A DNA stretch of 50,916 nt. Source: an uncultured Myxococcales bacterium. Lineage in GTDB: Bacteria > Myxococcota_A > UBA9042. Where the stretch lies: positions 1 through 50,916 of the forward strand of contig CAINLT010000017.1 in the NCBI GenBank assembly GCA_903850505.1, given 5' to 3'. The position numbers were made by a program, and so were the translations under genes. The notes beneath the pieces are model-generated. The model saw nothing but the letters and a program-made list of their open reading frames with translations, was not told the DNA's origin and ran no database searches. Numbering within the stretch: position 1 is the first letter of the stretch; each line of letters begins with the position of its first letter. Below are positions 1 to 9,389 of this stretch, piece by piece.

Positions 1-195
1 AACCTTGTCGCCAACCTTGACGGTCGGCGCGCGCAGGCTGCCGTCCTTGAGGACTTTGCCTTTGCCGACGGCTTTGACTTCGCCGTACACCTGCTTCTCC
101 TGGGCCGCGCTCGGGAGGAACAGACCGCCGGAGGTGCGTTCTTCGGCTTCAGCGCGTTTGACGAGGACGTTGTCGTAGAGGGGGCGAATGCTCAT
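1..195 (-). CDS. groES: Co-chaperonin GroES, 5' part (runs off window)
   Basis: The minus strand encodes 65 residues beginning [14 protein letters not shown], the typical N-terminus of the 10 kDa co-chaperonin that caps the GroEL folding chamber. The mobile-loop region ([11 protein letters not shown]) and the following [10 protein letters not shown] strand are intact. GroES is usually about 95-100 residues, so roughly the last third lies beyond the left edge; groEL may follow there but cannot be seen. The ATG start is supported by AAGGAG six bases upstream. The 333-base region behind it contains a possible promoter and a degenerate HrcA-type operator. Identity is secure; regulation is only suggested. 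Confidence 0.95.
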   Translation of the reverse strand, partial: MSIRPLYDNVLVKRAEAEERTSGGLFLPSAAQEKQVYGEVKAVGKGKVLKDGSLRAPTVKVGDKV

Positions 196-200
196 GGTGG

Positions 201-206
201 CTCCTT
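201..206 (-). promoter_or_regulatory. Ribosome binding site of groES
   Basis: AAGGAG on the minus strand, five bases before the ATG whose first base is at 195; it fixes the GroES start. Confidence 0.75.
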
Positions 207-300
207 GATGTAGCTGGAATGACGAAGATTGACCGGGAAACTGAGAAATTTGCGAACGACGCGGCGGCTGTGTCAGGGACGCGCTAAACCACGTCGATCA

Positions 301-327
301 GGACTCCTCAATCAAATTGAGTTCTTA
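301..327 (-). promoter_or_regulatory. Degenerate CIRCE-like inverted repeat upstream of groES
   Basis: On the minus strand TAAGAACTC, a spacer of nine bases, then GAGGAGTCC. The HrcA operator CIRCE is TTAGCACTC-N9-GAGTGCTAA. The left half matches 7 of 9, the spacer length is exact, and the right half matches only 4 of 9. An inner perfect repeat CTCAAT-CAA-ATTGAG lies at 307-321. Its position in the groES leader suits HrcA control, but the match is weak. Confidence 0.3.
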
Positions 328-366
328 GGCCCAGAGCCAGCTTTAACGCTGACCAAGGCACGCCGC

Positions 367-394
367 AAGGTAGGACAGCAGATGTACACGTCAA
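367..394 (-). promoter_or_regulatory. Possible sigma-70-type promoter for groES
   Basis: Minus strand TTGACG, 16 bases, TACCTT. The -35 matches five of six consensus bases, the -10 only three of six. The leader would be about 165 bases and would include the CIRCE-like repeat. Confidence 0.3.
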
Positions 395-528
395 GGGGAG
401 CCGTACCAATCAGTACTGGCAAAGTCGCCGCGTGACGGGTACAACTATTGCCGCAGTTCTGGCGCGGGAATCCGCGGCTGCCGAGTCCACAAATCGGGCA
501 AGTTCGGGCAATCCTGGAGACGAGTCAC

Positions 529-2046
529 ATGCGCAACGTCAATATTTTGGTGCGAAACAGCAGCCGTAGCGTGATCGCGATCCTCGCGGCGCTCGCTTTG
601 GGCACGACCGCTTGCGGCTCGGACGCGGCGGTTGTCGGCAGTCAGTCCGTGGGCAGCGACGATTCCACGTCCGGCAACGATGGCGCACTGAGCGGCTCAG
701 ACGCGAGCACCGGAACGGACGACGGCATCGCGACGTCTGACGCGGTCGTGTCGTTTGTCTGCGGCAACGGCAAATGCGAAGGCCCGACGGAGACGTCCAC
801 GACGTGTCCCGCCGACTGTGCAACGGTTGTTGGCCCCGACGCCGCTGGCGGCCCCGCGGTATGCGGCAATGGCATCTGCGAAGCCCCCGACGAGACGATG
901 CTGCTCTGCGCGGCCGACTGCAAGGCGCCCGCGAGCGCGGCGGAGACGTGCAAGCACAAGGCGTGCCCGAAAGAGTACGATGCCTGCACGGCTGACGCGG
1001 CGTGCGTCGCTGCGGTCAAGTGCTTCAACGCCGGCGGCGGCAACGAGTGCATCACGTCGCAGCAGGTTGGCCAGGAAGTGCAGGGCTTGACGACGTGCGT
1101 CCAGCAATCCGGCTGCAACGGCGGCGGTGGCGGTGGCGGCGGCGGCGGTGGCACGACCGCGACCTGCGGCGACGGCACCTGCGATCAGGGCGAGACCATG
1201 CTGACCTGCCCGAAGGACTGCACGCAGCCCCAGACGTCGACCGAAGCCTGCTACCACAAGGCCTGCCCGGGCGAGTACACCGCGTGCAGCGCGGATGCGG
1301 CGTGCGTCAAGGTTGTCGATTGCATGAACACCGGCGGCACCCAGCAACAGTGCGGCATGAACAAGAACCAGATGGCGTTGAACCAATGCATCCAGGGCTC
1401 CGGCTGCACGGGCGGCGGCGGCGGTGGCGGCGGCGGCTTGGCCAACTGCGGCAACGGCGTCTGCGATCCCGGCGAATTGGTGCTGACCTGCCCGGCCGAC
1501 TGCAAGACGCCGACCGATCCGCAAGAGACCTGCCTCCAGAAGTCCTGCGCCACGGAATACAAGAGCTGCCAGGCGGATCCGGCTTGCGTCAAGGTCGTCG
1601 ACTGCGTGAACAACAACCAGAACAACCCGCAGCAGTGCCTGCAGGGCGGCGGCATGGGCGGCGCGGTTGGCGGCCTGTTCGAGTGCGGCCAGACCTCGGG
1701 CTGCGTCGGCGGCGGGGGTGGTGGCGGCGGTGGCGGCAGCGCGCAGACGACCTGCCAGGGCAACTGCAACAACTACAGCAACGTCGCGGGCTCCTGCCAA
1801 TGCGACAACCAGTGCACGCAGGCGGGCGATTGCTGCAAGGATTTCACGACCCTGTGCGGCGGCGCGCCGACCGCGTGCGGCGATGGCACGTGCACCGCGC
1901 CGCAAGAGACCGCGGCCAATTGCCCCGCCGACTGCGCTCCGCCCGCGCCGACGCCGTGCAAGACCAAAGCTGACTGTGCGGCGACGGAAGTCTGCTGTGG
2001 CCTCGCCAGCGGTTCCGTTTGCACGGCCGTTGGTCAGTGCAAGTAG
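529..2046 (+). CDS. Cys-rich lipoprotein with poly-Gly linkers and a somatomedin-B-like module
   Basis: A 505-residue secreted protein of unknown function. The start is set at the ATG at 529, with GGAG upstream, because it begins a good lipoprotein signal (MRNVNILVRNSS..., hydrophobic core, Cys in GTTACGSD); an in-frame ATG at 448 adds an unlikely extension. After an acidic linker come two CGNGxCE...CPADC motifs (from about residue 78), then three copies of a roughly 58-residue Cys module (ACPxEYxAC.ADAACVxVV.C) separated by runs of 9-11 glycines and further CGxGxC motifs. Residues 409-443 have the spacing CQGNC...CQCDNQC...DCCKDF...C of a somatomedin B domain. A last CGDGTC motif and a WAP-like Cys tail end the protein. 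It probably sits on the outer membrane as a disulfide-rich surface protein; no enzymatic motif was seen. Confidence 0.85.
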   Translation: MRNVNILVRNSSRSVIAILAALALGTTACGSDAAVVGSQSVGSDDSTSGNDGALSGSDASTGTDDGIATSDAVVSFVCGNGKCEGPTETSTTCPADCATVVGPDAAGGPAVCGNGICEAPDETMLLCAADCKAPASAAETCKHKACPKEYDACTADAACVAAVKCFNAGGGNECITSQQVGQEVQGLTTCVQQSGCNGGGGGGGGGGGTTATCGDGTCDQGETMLTCPKDCTQPQTSTEACYHKACPGEYTACSADAACVKVVDCMNTGGTQQQCGMNKNQMALNQCIQGSGCTGGGGGGGGGLANCGNGVCDPGELVLTCPADCKTPTDPQETCLQKSCATEYKSCQADPACVKVVDCVNNNQNNPQQCLQGGGMGGAVGGLFECGQTSGCVGGGGGGGGGGSAQTTCQGNCNNYSNVAGSCQCDNQCTQAGDCCKDFTTLCGGAPTACGDGTCTAPQETAANCPADCAPPAPTPCKTKADCAATEVCCGLASGSVCTAVGQCK

Positions 2047-2162
2047 GGCTGCGGCTCGTCCCCGGCCGGATGCTTGTCCGTGCCTGACGCCGTCCGGCTT
2101 GGCCGATCAGCGTACAGCGTGCTAGTCTTTGCGCCCCCGGCCCGATGGCCCGATTGCGAGTC

Positions 2163-3197
2163 ATGAGCAAACCCGCTGCTACGTTTCAGGAATTGATTCT
2201 GCGCCTCCAGAGCTACTGGGCCAGTCGCGGCTGCCTTGTGGTGCAGCCATACGACGTGGAAAAGGGCGCGGGCACGTTCAACCCCGCGACTTTCCTGCGC
2301 GCGCTCGGTCCTGAGCCGTGGAGCGCAGCGTACGTGGAGCCGTCCCGGCGGCCGACCGATGGCCGCTACGGCGAGAATCCCAACCGCCTGCAGCACTACT
2401 ACCAGTTTCAGGTGATCCTGAAGCCGTCGCCGCCCGATCCGCAGAACGATTACCTCGACAGCCTGCGCGAGATCGGCATCGATCCGCTGGCCCACGACAT
2501 CCGCTTCGTCGAAGACGATTGGGAGTCGCCGACCCTGGGCGCTTGGGGGCTGGGTTGGGAAGTCTGGCTGGACGGTCAGGAAGTCTCGCAGTTCACGTAT
2601 TTCCAGCAGTGCGGCGGCCTCGATCTGCCGCTGGTGGCGGCGGAATTGACGTACGGTCTCGAGCGCCTGTGTATGTGCGTGCAGGGCGTCGAAAACGTCT
2701 ACGACATCGTCTGGGCGATCGCGCCCGACGGCCGGCCGGTGAAATACGGCGAAGTGCACCTGGAAGACGAGCGGCAGTTCAGCGCGCACAACTTCGAGTT
2801 TGCCAACGTCGATCTGCACCTGACGCTGTTCAACGAGTTTGAGAAGCAGGCGCTCCTGCTGTGCCAGAACAACCTGGTGCTGCCGGCGTACGACTATGTG
2901 ATGAAGGCGAGCCACGCGTTCAACGTGCTCGACGCGCGCGGTGCGATTTCCGTGAGCGAGCGGCAGAAGTACATCGGTCGCGTTCGCGGGCTCGCGCGCA
3001 CGGTCGCGCAGGGCTACGAGGCGCTGCGGTATCGGCTTGAACTGCCGCTGTGTTCGCCAGAAGAGCGCACGCGCTGGCTCGTGGAGCGCGCGCGGCTGGA
3101 AGCGCTGGCTGCTGAAAAGGCGGCGAAGAAATCGGGCAAAGGCGTTGAGTCCGGCAAGGGCGTTGAGTCCGGCAAGGGCGTTGAGGTGCGGTCATGA
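2163..3197 (+). CDS. glyQ: Glycyl-tRNA synthetase alpha subunit
   Basis: 344 residues. With GlyS it forms the bacterial heterotetramer (alpha2beta2) that charges tRNA-Gly; the alpha chain holds the class II catalytic site. The sequence starts [12 protein letters not shown] and has the conserved [30 protein letters not shown] and class II motif 2 region [17 protein letters not shown]. The ATG at 2163 is preferred over one six codons upstream because it matches the family N-terminus. The family is usually about 300 residues; the excess is a lysine-rich C-terminal tail containing three SGKGVE repeats. The stop overlaps the glyS start (ATGA), so the two are translationally coupled. Identification is firm. 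Confidence 0.97.
   Translation: MSKPAATFQELILRLQSYWASRGCLVVQPYDVEKGAGTFNPATFLRALGPEPWSAAYVEPSRRPTDGRYGENPNRLQHYYQFQVILKPSPPDPQNDYLDSLREIGIDPLAHDIRFVEDDWESPTLGAWGLGWEVWLDGQEVSQFTYFQQCGGLDLPLVAAELTYGLERLCMCVQGVENVYDIVWAIAPDGRPVKYGEVHLEDERQFSAHNFEFANVDLHLTLFNEFEKQALLLCQNNLVLPAYDYVMKASHAFNVLDARGAISVSERQKYIGRVRGLARTVAQGYEALRYRLELPLCSPEERTRWLVERARLEALAAEKAAKKSGKGVESGKGVESGKGVEVRS
3133..3186 (+). repeat. Three tandem 18-bp repeats in the glyQ 3' end
   Basis: Three consecutive 18-base units (first copy with two base differences) encode SGKGVE three times at the C-terminus of GlyQ. Being in frame and near-identical, copy number could vary without breaking the reading frame. Confidence 0.85.
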
Positions 3198-5293
3198 ACA
3201 CGCAGCCCTTGCTGATTGAAATCGGCTGTGAAGAAATTCCGGCTGGCGTTGTGGGTCCGGGCGCAGAAGCCCTCCTGCAGGCGATCGTCACGCTGCTGGA
3301 TGGCGCTGGCGTGGCGCATGGCGTGGCGCAGTGGCTCGGTACGCCGCGGCGCCTGACCGTGCACATCGCGGACGTCGCGCTGGAGCAGCCCAATCGCGAA
3401 GAGCTGTTGACGGGGCCGCCGATTCGCGCCGCGAAGGATGCCGCCGGTCAGTGGACCCAGGCAGCGCTGGGCTTTGCCAAGGGCCAGGGCGTCGACATCG
3501 CGGCGCTGTACGAGCTGGAAACGCCCAAGGGCGTGTACGTCGCGGCGCGCAAGCAAGTCCAGGGCGTCGCGACGGTGCAGTTGATCGGCGACAAGCTGGC
3601 GGAAATCCTGCGCACGCTGCCGTTTCCCAAGCGCATGCGCTGGGGTGCGCGCCCGGAGACGTTCACACGGCCGATTCACTGGATCGTCGCGCTGCTCGGC
3701 GACACCGTGATCGACGCTGAGTTTGCCGGCGTGAAGACCGGTAAGCTGAGCGGCGGCCACCGTTTTTATCACAATGAGCCGGTCGAAGTGGCGTCTGACC
3801 TCGCGGGCTACAAGTCGGCGCTGTGGCAGGCCAAGGTCATGGTCGACCCGGCGGCGCGGCGGCAAGTCATCCTGCGCGGGATTGCCCAGTTGGCGGCGGA
3901 AGCAAACGGCACGTGGCATGAAGATCAGGAGACGCTGGAGACGGTTGTTCAGCTGGTCGAATGGCCGGCGCCGCTGCTTGGCAGCTTCTCCCCGGACTTC
4001 CTGGCGATTCCCGCGCCGGTGATCCGCACGACGCTGCGCGAGAACCAGAAGTTGTTCACGCTGGCGGGTCCGGACGGCGCGCTGTTGCCGAATTTTATCG
4101 CCGTGGCCAACACGCTGTCCGAGGCGAGCCGCGCGAATGTGGCGAAGGGCAACACGCGCGTCGTGTCGTCCCGGCTGGCGGATGCGCGCTTCTTTGTGCA
4201 GGAAGATACCAAGACGCCGCTGGCCGACAAAGTGCCGCTGCTGCAGAATCGGCTGTATATGCAGGGACTTGCTGAGCCGACGCTGCGCGACAAAGTGGCG
4301 CGCTTGGAACGGCTGGCGCTGGCTTTTGCTGAGTTGGCGTGCCCCGATCAGTACCCGGACGTCCAGCGCGCGGCGTTCCTCTGCAAGGCGGACCTGTCGA
4401 CGAAGGTCGTCTTTGAATTCCCGGAACTCCAGGGCTTCATCGGCGCGGACTACGCACGGCGCGATGGCGAATCGCCGACGGTGATTGCCGCGATCGCGGA
4501 GCACTACCAGCCGCGCTTTGCCGGCGACGCGCTGCCAACGAATCGCGCGTCCGCGGTGCTGGCTTTGGCGGACAAGCTCGACGGCATTGCCGCGTGTTTC
4601 TCGCTCGGTCTCGTGCCGTCGGGCACCCAGGACCCGTACGCGCTGCGGCGCGCTGCGCTCGGTGCGCTGCGCATTCTCGGCGAGACAGGCGTTGGCCTCA
4701 GCCTGCGATTTGTCATCGAGCAGGCTGTGCGGTCGATGCTGCCGGCGACCGCGTTCGACGCGACCGGTCCGCAGATTGTCGACGACATCGCAGCGTTCTT
4801 CCGCGGCCGTCTGGCGTCCATGCACGGCCAGGAGTTTCCGACCGATCTGGTGGAAGCGGTCCTCGACAGCGGATACGATCGCGTGGAGACCGTGTTGCCG
4901 CGCCTTCAGGCCCTCGACGCGCTGCGCCAAGGCGACGGCTTTGCCCCGCTGGCGGCGGCCTTCAAGCGCATCGCCAACATCGTCCGCAAGAATGGCGCGG
5001 AAGTGCCGGTGGACTTCGCCGTCCAGCCCGCGCTTTTCGCGCTGCCCGCGGAACAGCGGCTGTATGACGCGATGCAGGCGACCGGCGCGCAGGTGCTGCA
5101 GGCGATTGCCGCGAGCGACTACCCGGCAGCGTGCAGTCGCTTGGTTGAAGTGAAACCCGCCGTCGACGGCTTCTTTGACGACGTGATGGTGATGGCGGAC
5201 GACGTCGCGGTGCGCCACAACCGCTTGGCGCTGCTACGTAGTTGTGCCAGCCTGTTTGCCCAGTTGGCCGACTTCGCAAGGATTCAGGCGTGA
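3194..5293 (+). CDS. glyS: Glycyl-tRNA synthetase beta subunit
   Basis: 699 residues, normal for GlyS. It begins [18 protein letters not shown], the typical start of the beta chain, and carries [17 protein letters not shown] and [13 protein letters not shown], all familiar from the family, with the helical HD-like domain and the C-terminal anticodon-binding part behind. The subunit recognises tRNA-Gly and completes the synthetase with GlyQ. Its ATG overlaps the glyQ stop by four bases, and its own TGA overlaps a GTG start of the next gene, so a lipoprotein gene is coupled to a housekeeping pair. Confidence 0.97.
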   Translation: MNTQPLLIEIGCEEIPAGVVGPGAEALLQAIVTLLDGAGVAHGVAQWLGTPRRLTVHIADVALEQPNREELLTGPPIRAAKDAAGQWTQAALGFAKGQGVDIAALYELETPKGVYVAARKQVQGVATVQLIGDKLAEILRTLPFPKRMRWGARPETFTRPIHWIVALLGDTVIDAEFAGVKTGKLSGGHRFYHNEPVEVASDLAGYKSALWQAKVMVDPAARRQVILRGIAQLAAEANGTWHEDQETLETVVQLVEWPAPLLGSFSPDFLAIPAPVIRTTLRENQKLFTLAGPDGALLPNFIAVANTLSEASRANVAKGNTRVVSSRLADARFFVQEDTKTPLADKVPLLQNRLYMQGLAEPTLRDKVARLERLALAFAELACPDQYPDVQRAAFLCKADLSTKVVFEFPELQGFIGADYARRDGESPTVIAAIAEHYQPRFAGDALPTNRASAVLALADKLDGIAACFSLGLVPSGTQDPYALRRAALGALRILGETGVGLSLRFVIEQAVRSMLPATAFDATGPQIVDDIAAFFRGRLASMHGQEFPTDLVEAVLDSGYDRVETVLPRLQALDALRQGDGFAPLAAAFKRIANIVRKNGAEVPVDFAVQPALFALPAEQRLYDAMQATGAQVLQAIAASDYPAACSRLVEVKPAVDGFFDDVMVMADDVAVRHNRLALLRSCASLFAQLADFARIQA

Positions 5294-6618
5294 TTTTGAA
5301 GACTCCAGCCGCGACCCGACTGCCCTTGCTCTGCCTCGCGCTCGTCGCGTCGGTTGCGGCCTGTGACAACAACATTGGCCTGCCGGCGGATTCTGGCACC
5401 GGCCTGCGTTACCCGATCGCGCTCGTCGCGGATCCGTCGGGCAAGCAGGTCTTCGCGCTTGGCGCGAATTTCGATCGCCAATACCGCGCCGGCCGCATGC
5501 GCACGATCGACACAGCGACCGATCGCTTCCTTGTCGACAAACAGGGCGCAGCCATCGCGACGGAAGTGCCAAGCTTCGGTGGCAGCTTTGCCCTGGATCC
5601 GGTCGCCGATCCGACCTCGACTGTGGCGTTTCACCTTCTGGTGCCGTCGCGCGACGACGATTCACTGTCCGTTCTCGACGTTGGCCACGCCACGCCCACG
5701 ACGATGGACTGCAACGCCGACGCGCTCACCGGCATCTGCGGCGACAACCACCGCATCGCCGGCACGACGGGCGTCTTTCCGGTCGGCGACGATCCGATCG
5801 CGGTCGCGCTGTCAGACGGTCCCGACGGCCGCCGGCGCGTCCACATCGCCGCGGCCAACAACGGCCAGCTTTCGCTGTTTGACTACGATCCGAAAGAGCA
5901 GCCGATCAACCTGCGAGCGCTGGACGTCGTGTCCATGCCGGCTGGCCTCAATTCCATCGTGATCTCGCCGCTCTCGCAGCGTGCGTACGTCACGACGACG
6001 CGCGCGGCGGCGATCCAGACCTACCGCATCGATCCCGGTCCGAGCGTCGACAAGCCGTGGCTGATCGCGCAGGAGCCGTCGATCGTGCTTCCCGCGTCGC
6101 CCGTCACCGACTACGGCCGCGGCATGGCGTTCTCCAGCGATTACAGCCGACTGTACGTGGCCTGGCGCAGCCCCGCGTCGCTCAACATCCTCGACGTCGT
6201 GCCGGATGCTTCTGGCGTGCCGAACAACCGCCTCGTCGACACCATCGTGATCGGCAACCAACCGTCCGCGCTCGCTGTTGCGCCGACCGGTCCCGGCGGT
6301 CGCGATCTGGTGTACGTGAGCTGCTACGGCGACGGCGCGATTTGGGTCGTCGATCCGGTGGAGCGGACCTCCATCGCCCGCATTCCGATGCGCCTCGGCA
6401 TTCACGAGCCCGGCGTCGACGCCACAATCGTCCGCGGTTCGCCGTTCTCCCTGGCCGCAGTCAACGTGCCAAACCGCGGTTGGCAGCTGTACGCTGCGCT
6501 CTTCTCCGTGCCGCCAGTCTCTGAGCATCACATCGTTGTCGTGCCAATCGGCGCGGGGGCGCCCAACTTCAACGTCGCCGATCACATCGTCCACGTTGGC
6601 ATCGGAGGCACGCCATGA
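5290..6618 (+). CDS. Beta-propeller lipoprotein, coupled to glyS
   Basis: 442 residues from a GTG at 5290 that overlaps the glyS stop (GTGA). This start gives a clean lipoprotein signal, [20 protein letters not shown], with the lipobox Cys in SVAACDNN; an upstream in-frame start at 5242 inside glyS would bury it. The mature part consists of repeated strands such as GLRYPIALVADPSGKQVFAL, RRVHIAAANNGQLSLFDYD, SRLYVAWRSPASLNILDVV and RDLVYVSCYGDGAIWVVDPV, the pattern of YVTN/lactonase-type propellers. No catalytic residues are evident. Function is unknown; an envelope scaffold or binding role is likely. The stop overlaps the next start (ATGA), so the two propeller lipoproteins are probably made together. 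Confidence 0.8.
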   Translation: MILKTPAATRLPLLCLALVASVAACDNNIGLPADSGTGLRYPIALVADPSGKQVFALGANFDRQYRAGRMRTIDTATDRFLVDKQGAAIATEVPSFGGSFALDPVADPTSTVAFHLLVPSRDDDSLSVLDVGHATPTTMDCNADALTGICGDNHRIAGTTGVFPVGDDPIAVALSDGPDGRRRVHIAAANNGQLSLFDYDPKEQPINLRALDVVSMPAGLNSIVISPLSQRAYVTTTRAAAIQTYRIDPGPSVDKPWLIAQEPSIVLPASPVTDYGRGMAFSSDYSRLYVAWRSPASLNILDVVPDASGVPNNRLVDTIVIGNQPSALAVAPTGPGGRDLVYVSCYGDGAIWVVDPVERTSIARIPMRLGIHEPGVDATIVRGSPFSLAAVNVPNRGWQLYAALFSVPPVSEHHIVVVPIGAGAPNFNVADHIVHVGIGGTP

Positions 6619-9314
6619 GCCGTTCGCTCGCGCTCCTCCTCGCCTGCGCGCTCGTCAGCGCCTGCGCGACGCCCACCGTCCCGGTTCGCCGCGGCACCGC
6701 CACGCCCCACGCCATTGGCGTCGTTTGCCTGAGCGTGGACGGCACGCCGATTGCGCTCGACGACCCGAACTGCGTCGACGACAACATGCGCGCGCTGGTC
6801 AGCGGTCTCGACAGCGTCGCTGCCGCCATGCCGTCCCAGCGCACGTGGTTGGACGTCGATGAGTCGACGCCCGGCTTCACGCCGCTGCACATGCCCGGGC
6901 TGCCCGGCGCGATCGCCATGGATGCGCTCAACGGCCAGGGCTACGTCGCGATTCCGCTGCTCGGCTGGGTTGTGCGCGTCGACCTGAAAGGCTTGGGCGG
7001 CTACAAGTTCAGCGTCGTGGACTGGCAGGACGTCGGCGTCGCCGCGCAGGACATGCTCATCGTCCAGACGCCGGAGCCGCGGCTCTACATGGCCGATCCG
7101 GTGAACGGTAAGGTGTGGTGGCTCGCGCTCAGCAACTTCGCCAAGACTGCGGGCGGCAAGTCGATCATGCCCAAAGCCATCGCGATCGGCGGCTCGCCTT
7201 CGAACCTCACGTGGTCGACTTTCAGCCAGCGGCTCTACATTGGCCACCTCTCTACGGGCTTCGTGTCCGTGCTCGATCCCGTGCTTGGCGACGTCCAACA
7301 CATCGGCCTCGTCGCGCAATGCCGCAACGGTCTGGACGACGACGGCGACGGCAAGACCGACCGCGACGACAGCGGCTGCGATGGCCCGAACGACGTATTC
7401 GAGGGCAATCCCGAGCTCGGCGCGCTGTGCAACAACGGCGTGGATGACGACGGCGATGGCGCAACCGACGGCCAGGACGCGGGCTGCGCGACGACCCCGT
7501 CTGCCACCGCCACGGACGCCTGCCGCAACGGCATCGACGACGACGGCGACGGCTTGACCGACTACGCCGTCGGCGGTGGCGATCCCGGCTGCACCGGCTG
7601 GGGCGACAACAGCGAATGGAGCGAGCAGGCGTTGTGCAATGCGGGCACGCTCGGCTGCAAGGTCCTCAACAACGGCCTGGGCGTCAACCCGGGCGTGAAC
7701 TTCTGCAACGACGGGATCGACAACGACGGCGACGGCAAGACCGACGCCGCGGACAGCGACTGCAACGTCCCCGGCAATGCGACGGAAGGCGCGCCCGCGT
7801 GCGCCAACGGCAAAGACGACGACGGCGACGGCAAAACCGACCTCGACGACGGCGACTGCTACAATCGCAACGCTTTGGCGGAAATCAGCAACGCCACGGC
7901 ATTGCGCACGACGGTCGCGGCCACCTTTGACGGCCATTTCGTCGTCATCGCCGATCGCACCCGCCGCGCGGTGCTCATCATCGATGCGGCGACGAACACG
8001 CTGTTGCGGCCCGTGCCGGGCCAAACGTCGCCGTACCTGCGGGCGAGTCGGCTCGACCTGCGCGACGGCGTCGTGGGCATGACGCTTCCGGACCTGCCGC
8101 TCTCGCTGGCCGCCAGCCAGATCATCGACACCATCGTCCACGGCGATCAGTCCAATGCGCAGTTCATGCCGTTCATGGCGGTGGGCTTGGCGCAAGTCGG
8201 CGTTGAATTCCTGCAGTTCTACGCGTTTGGCGACGACCAGAAGGTCTCCGTGGACCTGGTGCAGGTCGCCAGCGACGTGACGCCGACGCTGACGACGGGC
8301 CGCCCGCTGTTGCTGATCCCCGGCGCGACGCTGGATCTGCCGACGACGATTCCGACGCGTTTCGCCGCGTTTGGTTCGAGCCTGTCGACCGACGCGAACG
8401 AGAACACGATTTACTACGGCCTCGCGCCGAGCGCGAACTACGCCGAACAGCGCGCGGAGACCTGGCGCTTCACGCGCGAGGGGCTGCTGCCCGGTGCCGT
8501 GGGTGCCCATGCGCGCCTGATCGCGGCTGGCGTGCTGCACGATGCGACGGCGGATTTCTGTGGCCTCGGCGCGCTGCCGGGCGACATGCTGCAACTGCAG
8601 ATCGCCAACACGGCGGCCTGTCAGGGCGGCGGCACGTACAACTTTACGGTGACCGCGGTGCACGCGGATCGCCTGGAATTTGACGCGAAATCAGGCGTGC
8701 TTGACGTGCCGGTGACGTTTGACAATCAGCTTTCCTACGACCCCAAGGCGCAGACGCCTTGGACGGCGGCTTTGGCGACGTGCGTTGCCGATGGCGGCAC
8801 TTCGTGGACGCTGCGCGCGGGTTCGTGGCTGGTGCGCGGTTCGCGGACGGGGATTCTCTCCACGCGCCTGTCAGCCGATGGCGAATGTGCGGCGCTGCCC
8901 GCGGGCGATGCGGCTGCTTCGCGCGCGCAGGAAACGACGCTGCAGACCGGCAAGACGGCTGCGGATGTGCTGGCCTGCCCGTACGCCGGCGAGACGCTGG
9001 ATCCGGCGATTTGGCGGGTGACGCCGCTGCAGCATCCGGCGTTCACCGCCACGCTGTCGCCTGGCTGCGATTCCTCGACCTATGACGCGACGGGCAACGC
9101 CATCATCAACCTCGTGCCCAGCATTCGCGGCGCGGAGTGGATTTACGGTGTCACGTCGGCGCAATTGGTGCGGACCACGGCAGCGGGCGCCAATCCGGTG
9201 GCGATGGCCAGCGGACCGCTGCTCAACACGCTCTACGTCGTCGATGAAGGCGCGGGGCTGCTGCAGTTCGTGCGCGTTTCCGACGGCGTCCTGCTTGACA
9301 CGCCGCTCGACTGA
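6615..9314 (+). CDS. Large lipoprotein with five DxDGDG Cys repeats in a propeller-like protein
   Basis: 899 residues. The signal MSRSLALLLACALVSACATP has a lipobox (LVSAC). N-terminal propeller-like strands (GYVAIPLLGWVVRVD, RLYIGHLSTGFVSVLDP) are interrupted at about residues 236-420 by five units of the type CxNGxDDDGDGxxDxxDxxC, starting near residues 236, 272, 303, 364 and 396. The alternating Asp/Gly loops resemble the calcium-binding loops of thrombospondin type 3 and related repeats. Propeller-like sequence resumes (GHFVVIADRTRRAVLIIDAATN) and the C-terminus has SGPLLNTLYVVDEGAGLLQFVRVSDG. It is coupled to the preceding propeller lipoprotein by ATGA. I infer a calcium-stabilised surface protein; no enzyme activity is visible. 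Confidence 0.8.
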   Translation: MSRSLALLLACALVSACATPTVPVRRGTATPHAIGVVCLSVDGTPIALDDPNCVDDNMRALVSGLDSVAAAMPSQRTWLDVDESTPGFTPLHMPGLPGAIAMDALNGQGYVAIPLLGWVVRVDLKGLGGYKFSVVDWQDVGVAAQDMLIVQTPEPRLYMADPVNGKVWWLALSNFAKTAGGKSIMPKAIAIGGSPSNLTWSTFSQRLYIGHLSTGFVSVLDPVLGDVQHIGLVAQCRNGLDDDGDGKTDRDDSGCDGPNDVFEGNPELGALCNNGVDDDGDGATDGQDAGCATTPSATATDACRNGIDDDGDGLTDYAVGGGDPGCTGWGDNSEWSEQALCNAGTLGCKVLNNGLGVNPGVNFCNDGIDNDGDGKTDAADSDCNVPGNATEGAPACANGKDDDGDGKTDLDDGDCYNRNALAEISNATALRTTVAATFDGHFVVIADRTRRAVLIIDAATNTLLRPVPGQTSPYLRASRLDLRDGVVGMTLPDLPLSLAASQIIDTIVHGDQSNAQFMPFMAVGLAQVGVEFLQFYAFGDDQKVSVDLVQVASDVTPTLTTGRPLLLIPGATLDLPTTIPTRFAAFGSSLSTDANENTIYYGLAPSANYAEQRAETWRFTREGLLPGAVGAHARLIAAGVLHDATADFCGLGALPGDMLQLQIANTAACQGGGTYNFTVTAVHADRLEFDAKSGVLDVPVTFDNQLSYDPKAQTPWTAALATCVADGGTSWTLRAGSWLVRGSRTGILSTRLSADGECAALPAGDAAASRAQETTLQTGKTAADVLACPYAGETLDPAIWRVTPLQHPAFTATLSPGCDSSTYDATGNAIINLVPSIRGAEWIYGVTSAQLVRTTAAGANPVAMASGPLLNTLYVVDEGAGLLQFVRVSDGVLLDTPLD

Positions 9315-9389
9315 TGGCCAAGCCCGGTTTCTGACTTGACGAAGTGGGCGTCCTCCGGTAGTTCAATTGCAGACGGGATGTGTGCTTGA

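Larger units (their letters stand above)
196..528. other. Divergent intergenic region, groES / Cys-rich lipoprotein
   Basis: This is the only gap over 300 bases in the window. It separates the divergent groES and the lipoprotein gene at 529. It holds the groES ribosome binding site, an interrupted inverted repeat at 301-327 and a promoter-like pair at 367-394 on the minus strand. A short plus-strand open frame at 229-435 has no recognisable domain and an unconvincing composition, so it is not called. No clear sigma-70 promoter for the plus-strand gene was found. Confidence 0.6.

Noticed and set aside
417..431. Possible sigma-54 promoter before the Cys-rich lipoprotein
   Set aside because: Only the GG/GC pair and TGGCA match; the -12 region lacks TT.
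229..435. 68-codon open frame upstream of the Cys-rich lipoprotein
   Set aside because: No ribosome site, no domain, and it lies across the groES leader and promoter region; codon use looks random.
3014..5218. 734-codon minus-strand frame opposite glyQ/glyS
   Set aside because: Shadow of well-identified genes, no recognisable motif.
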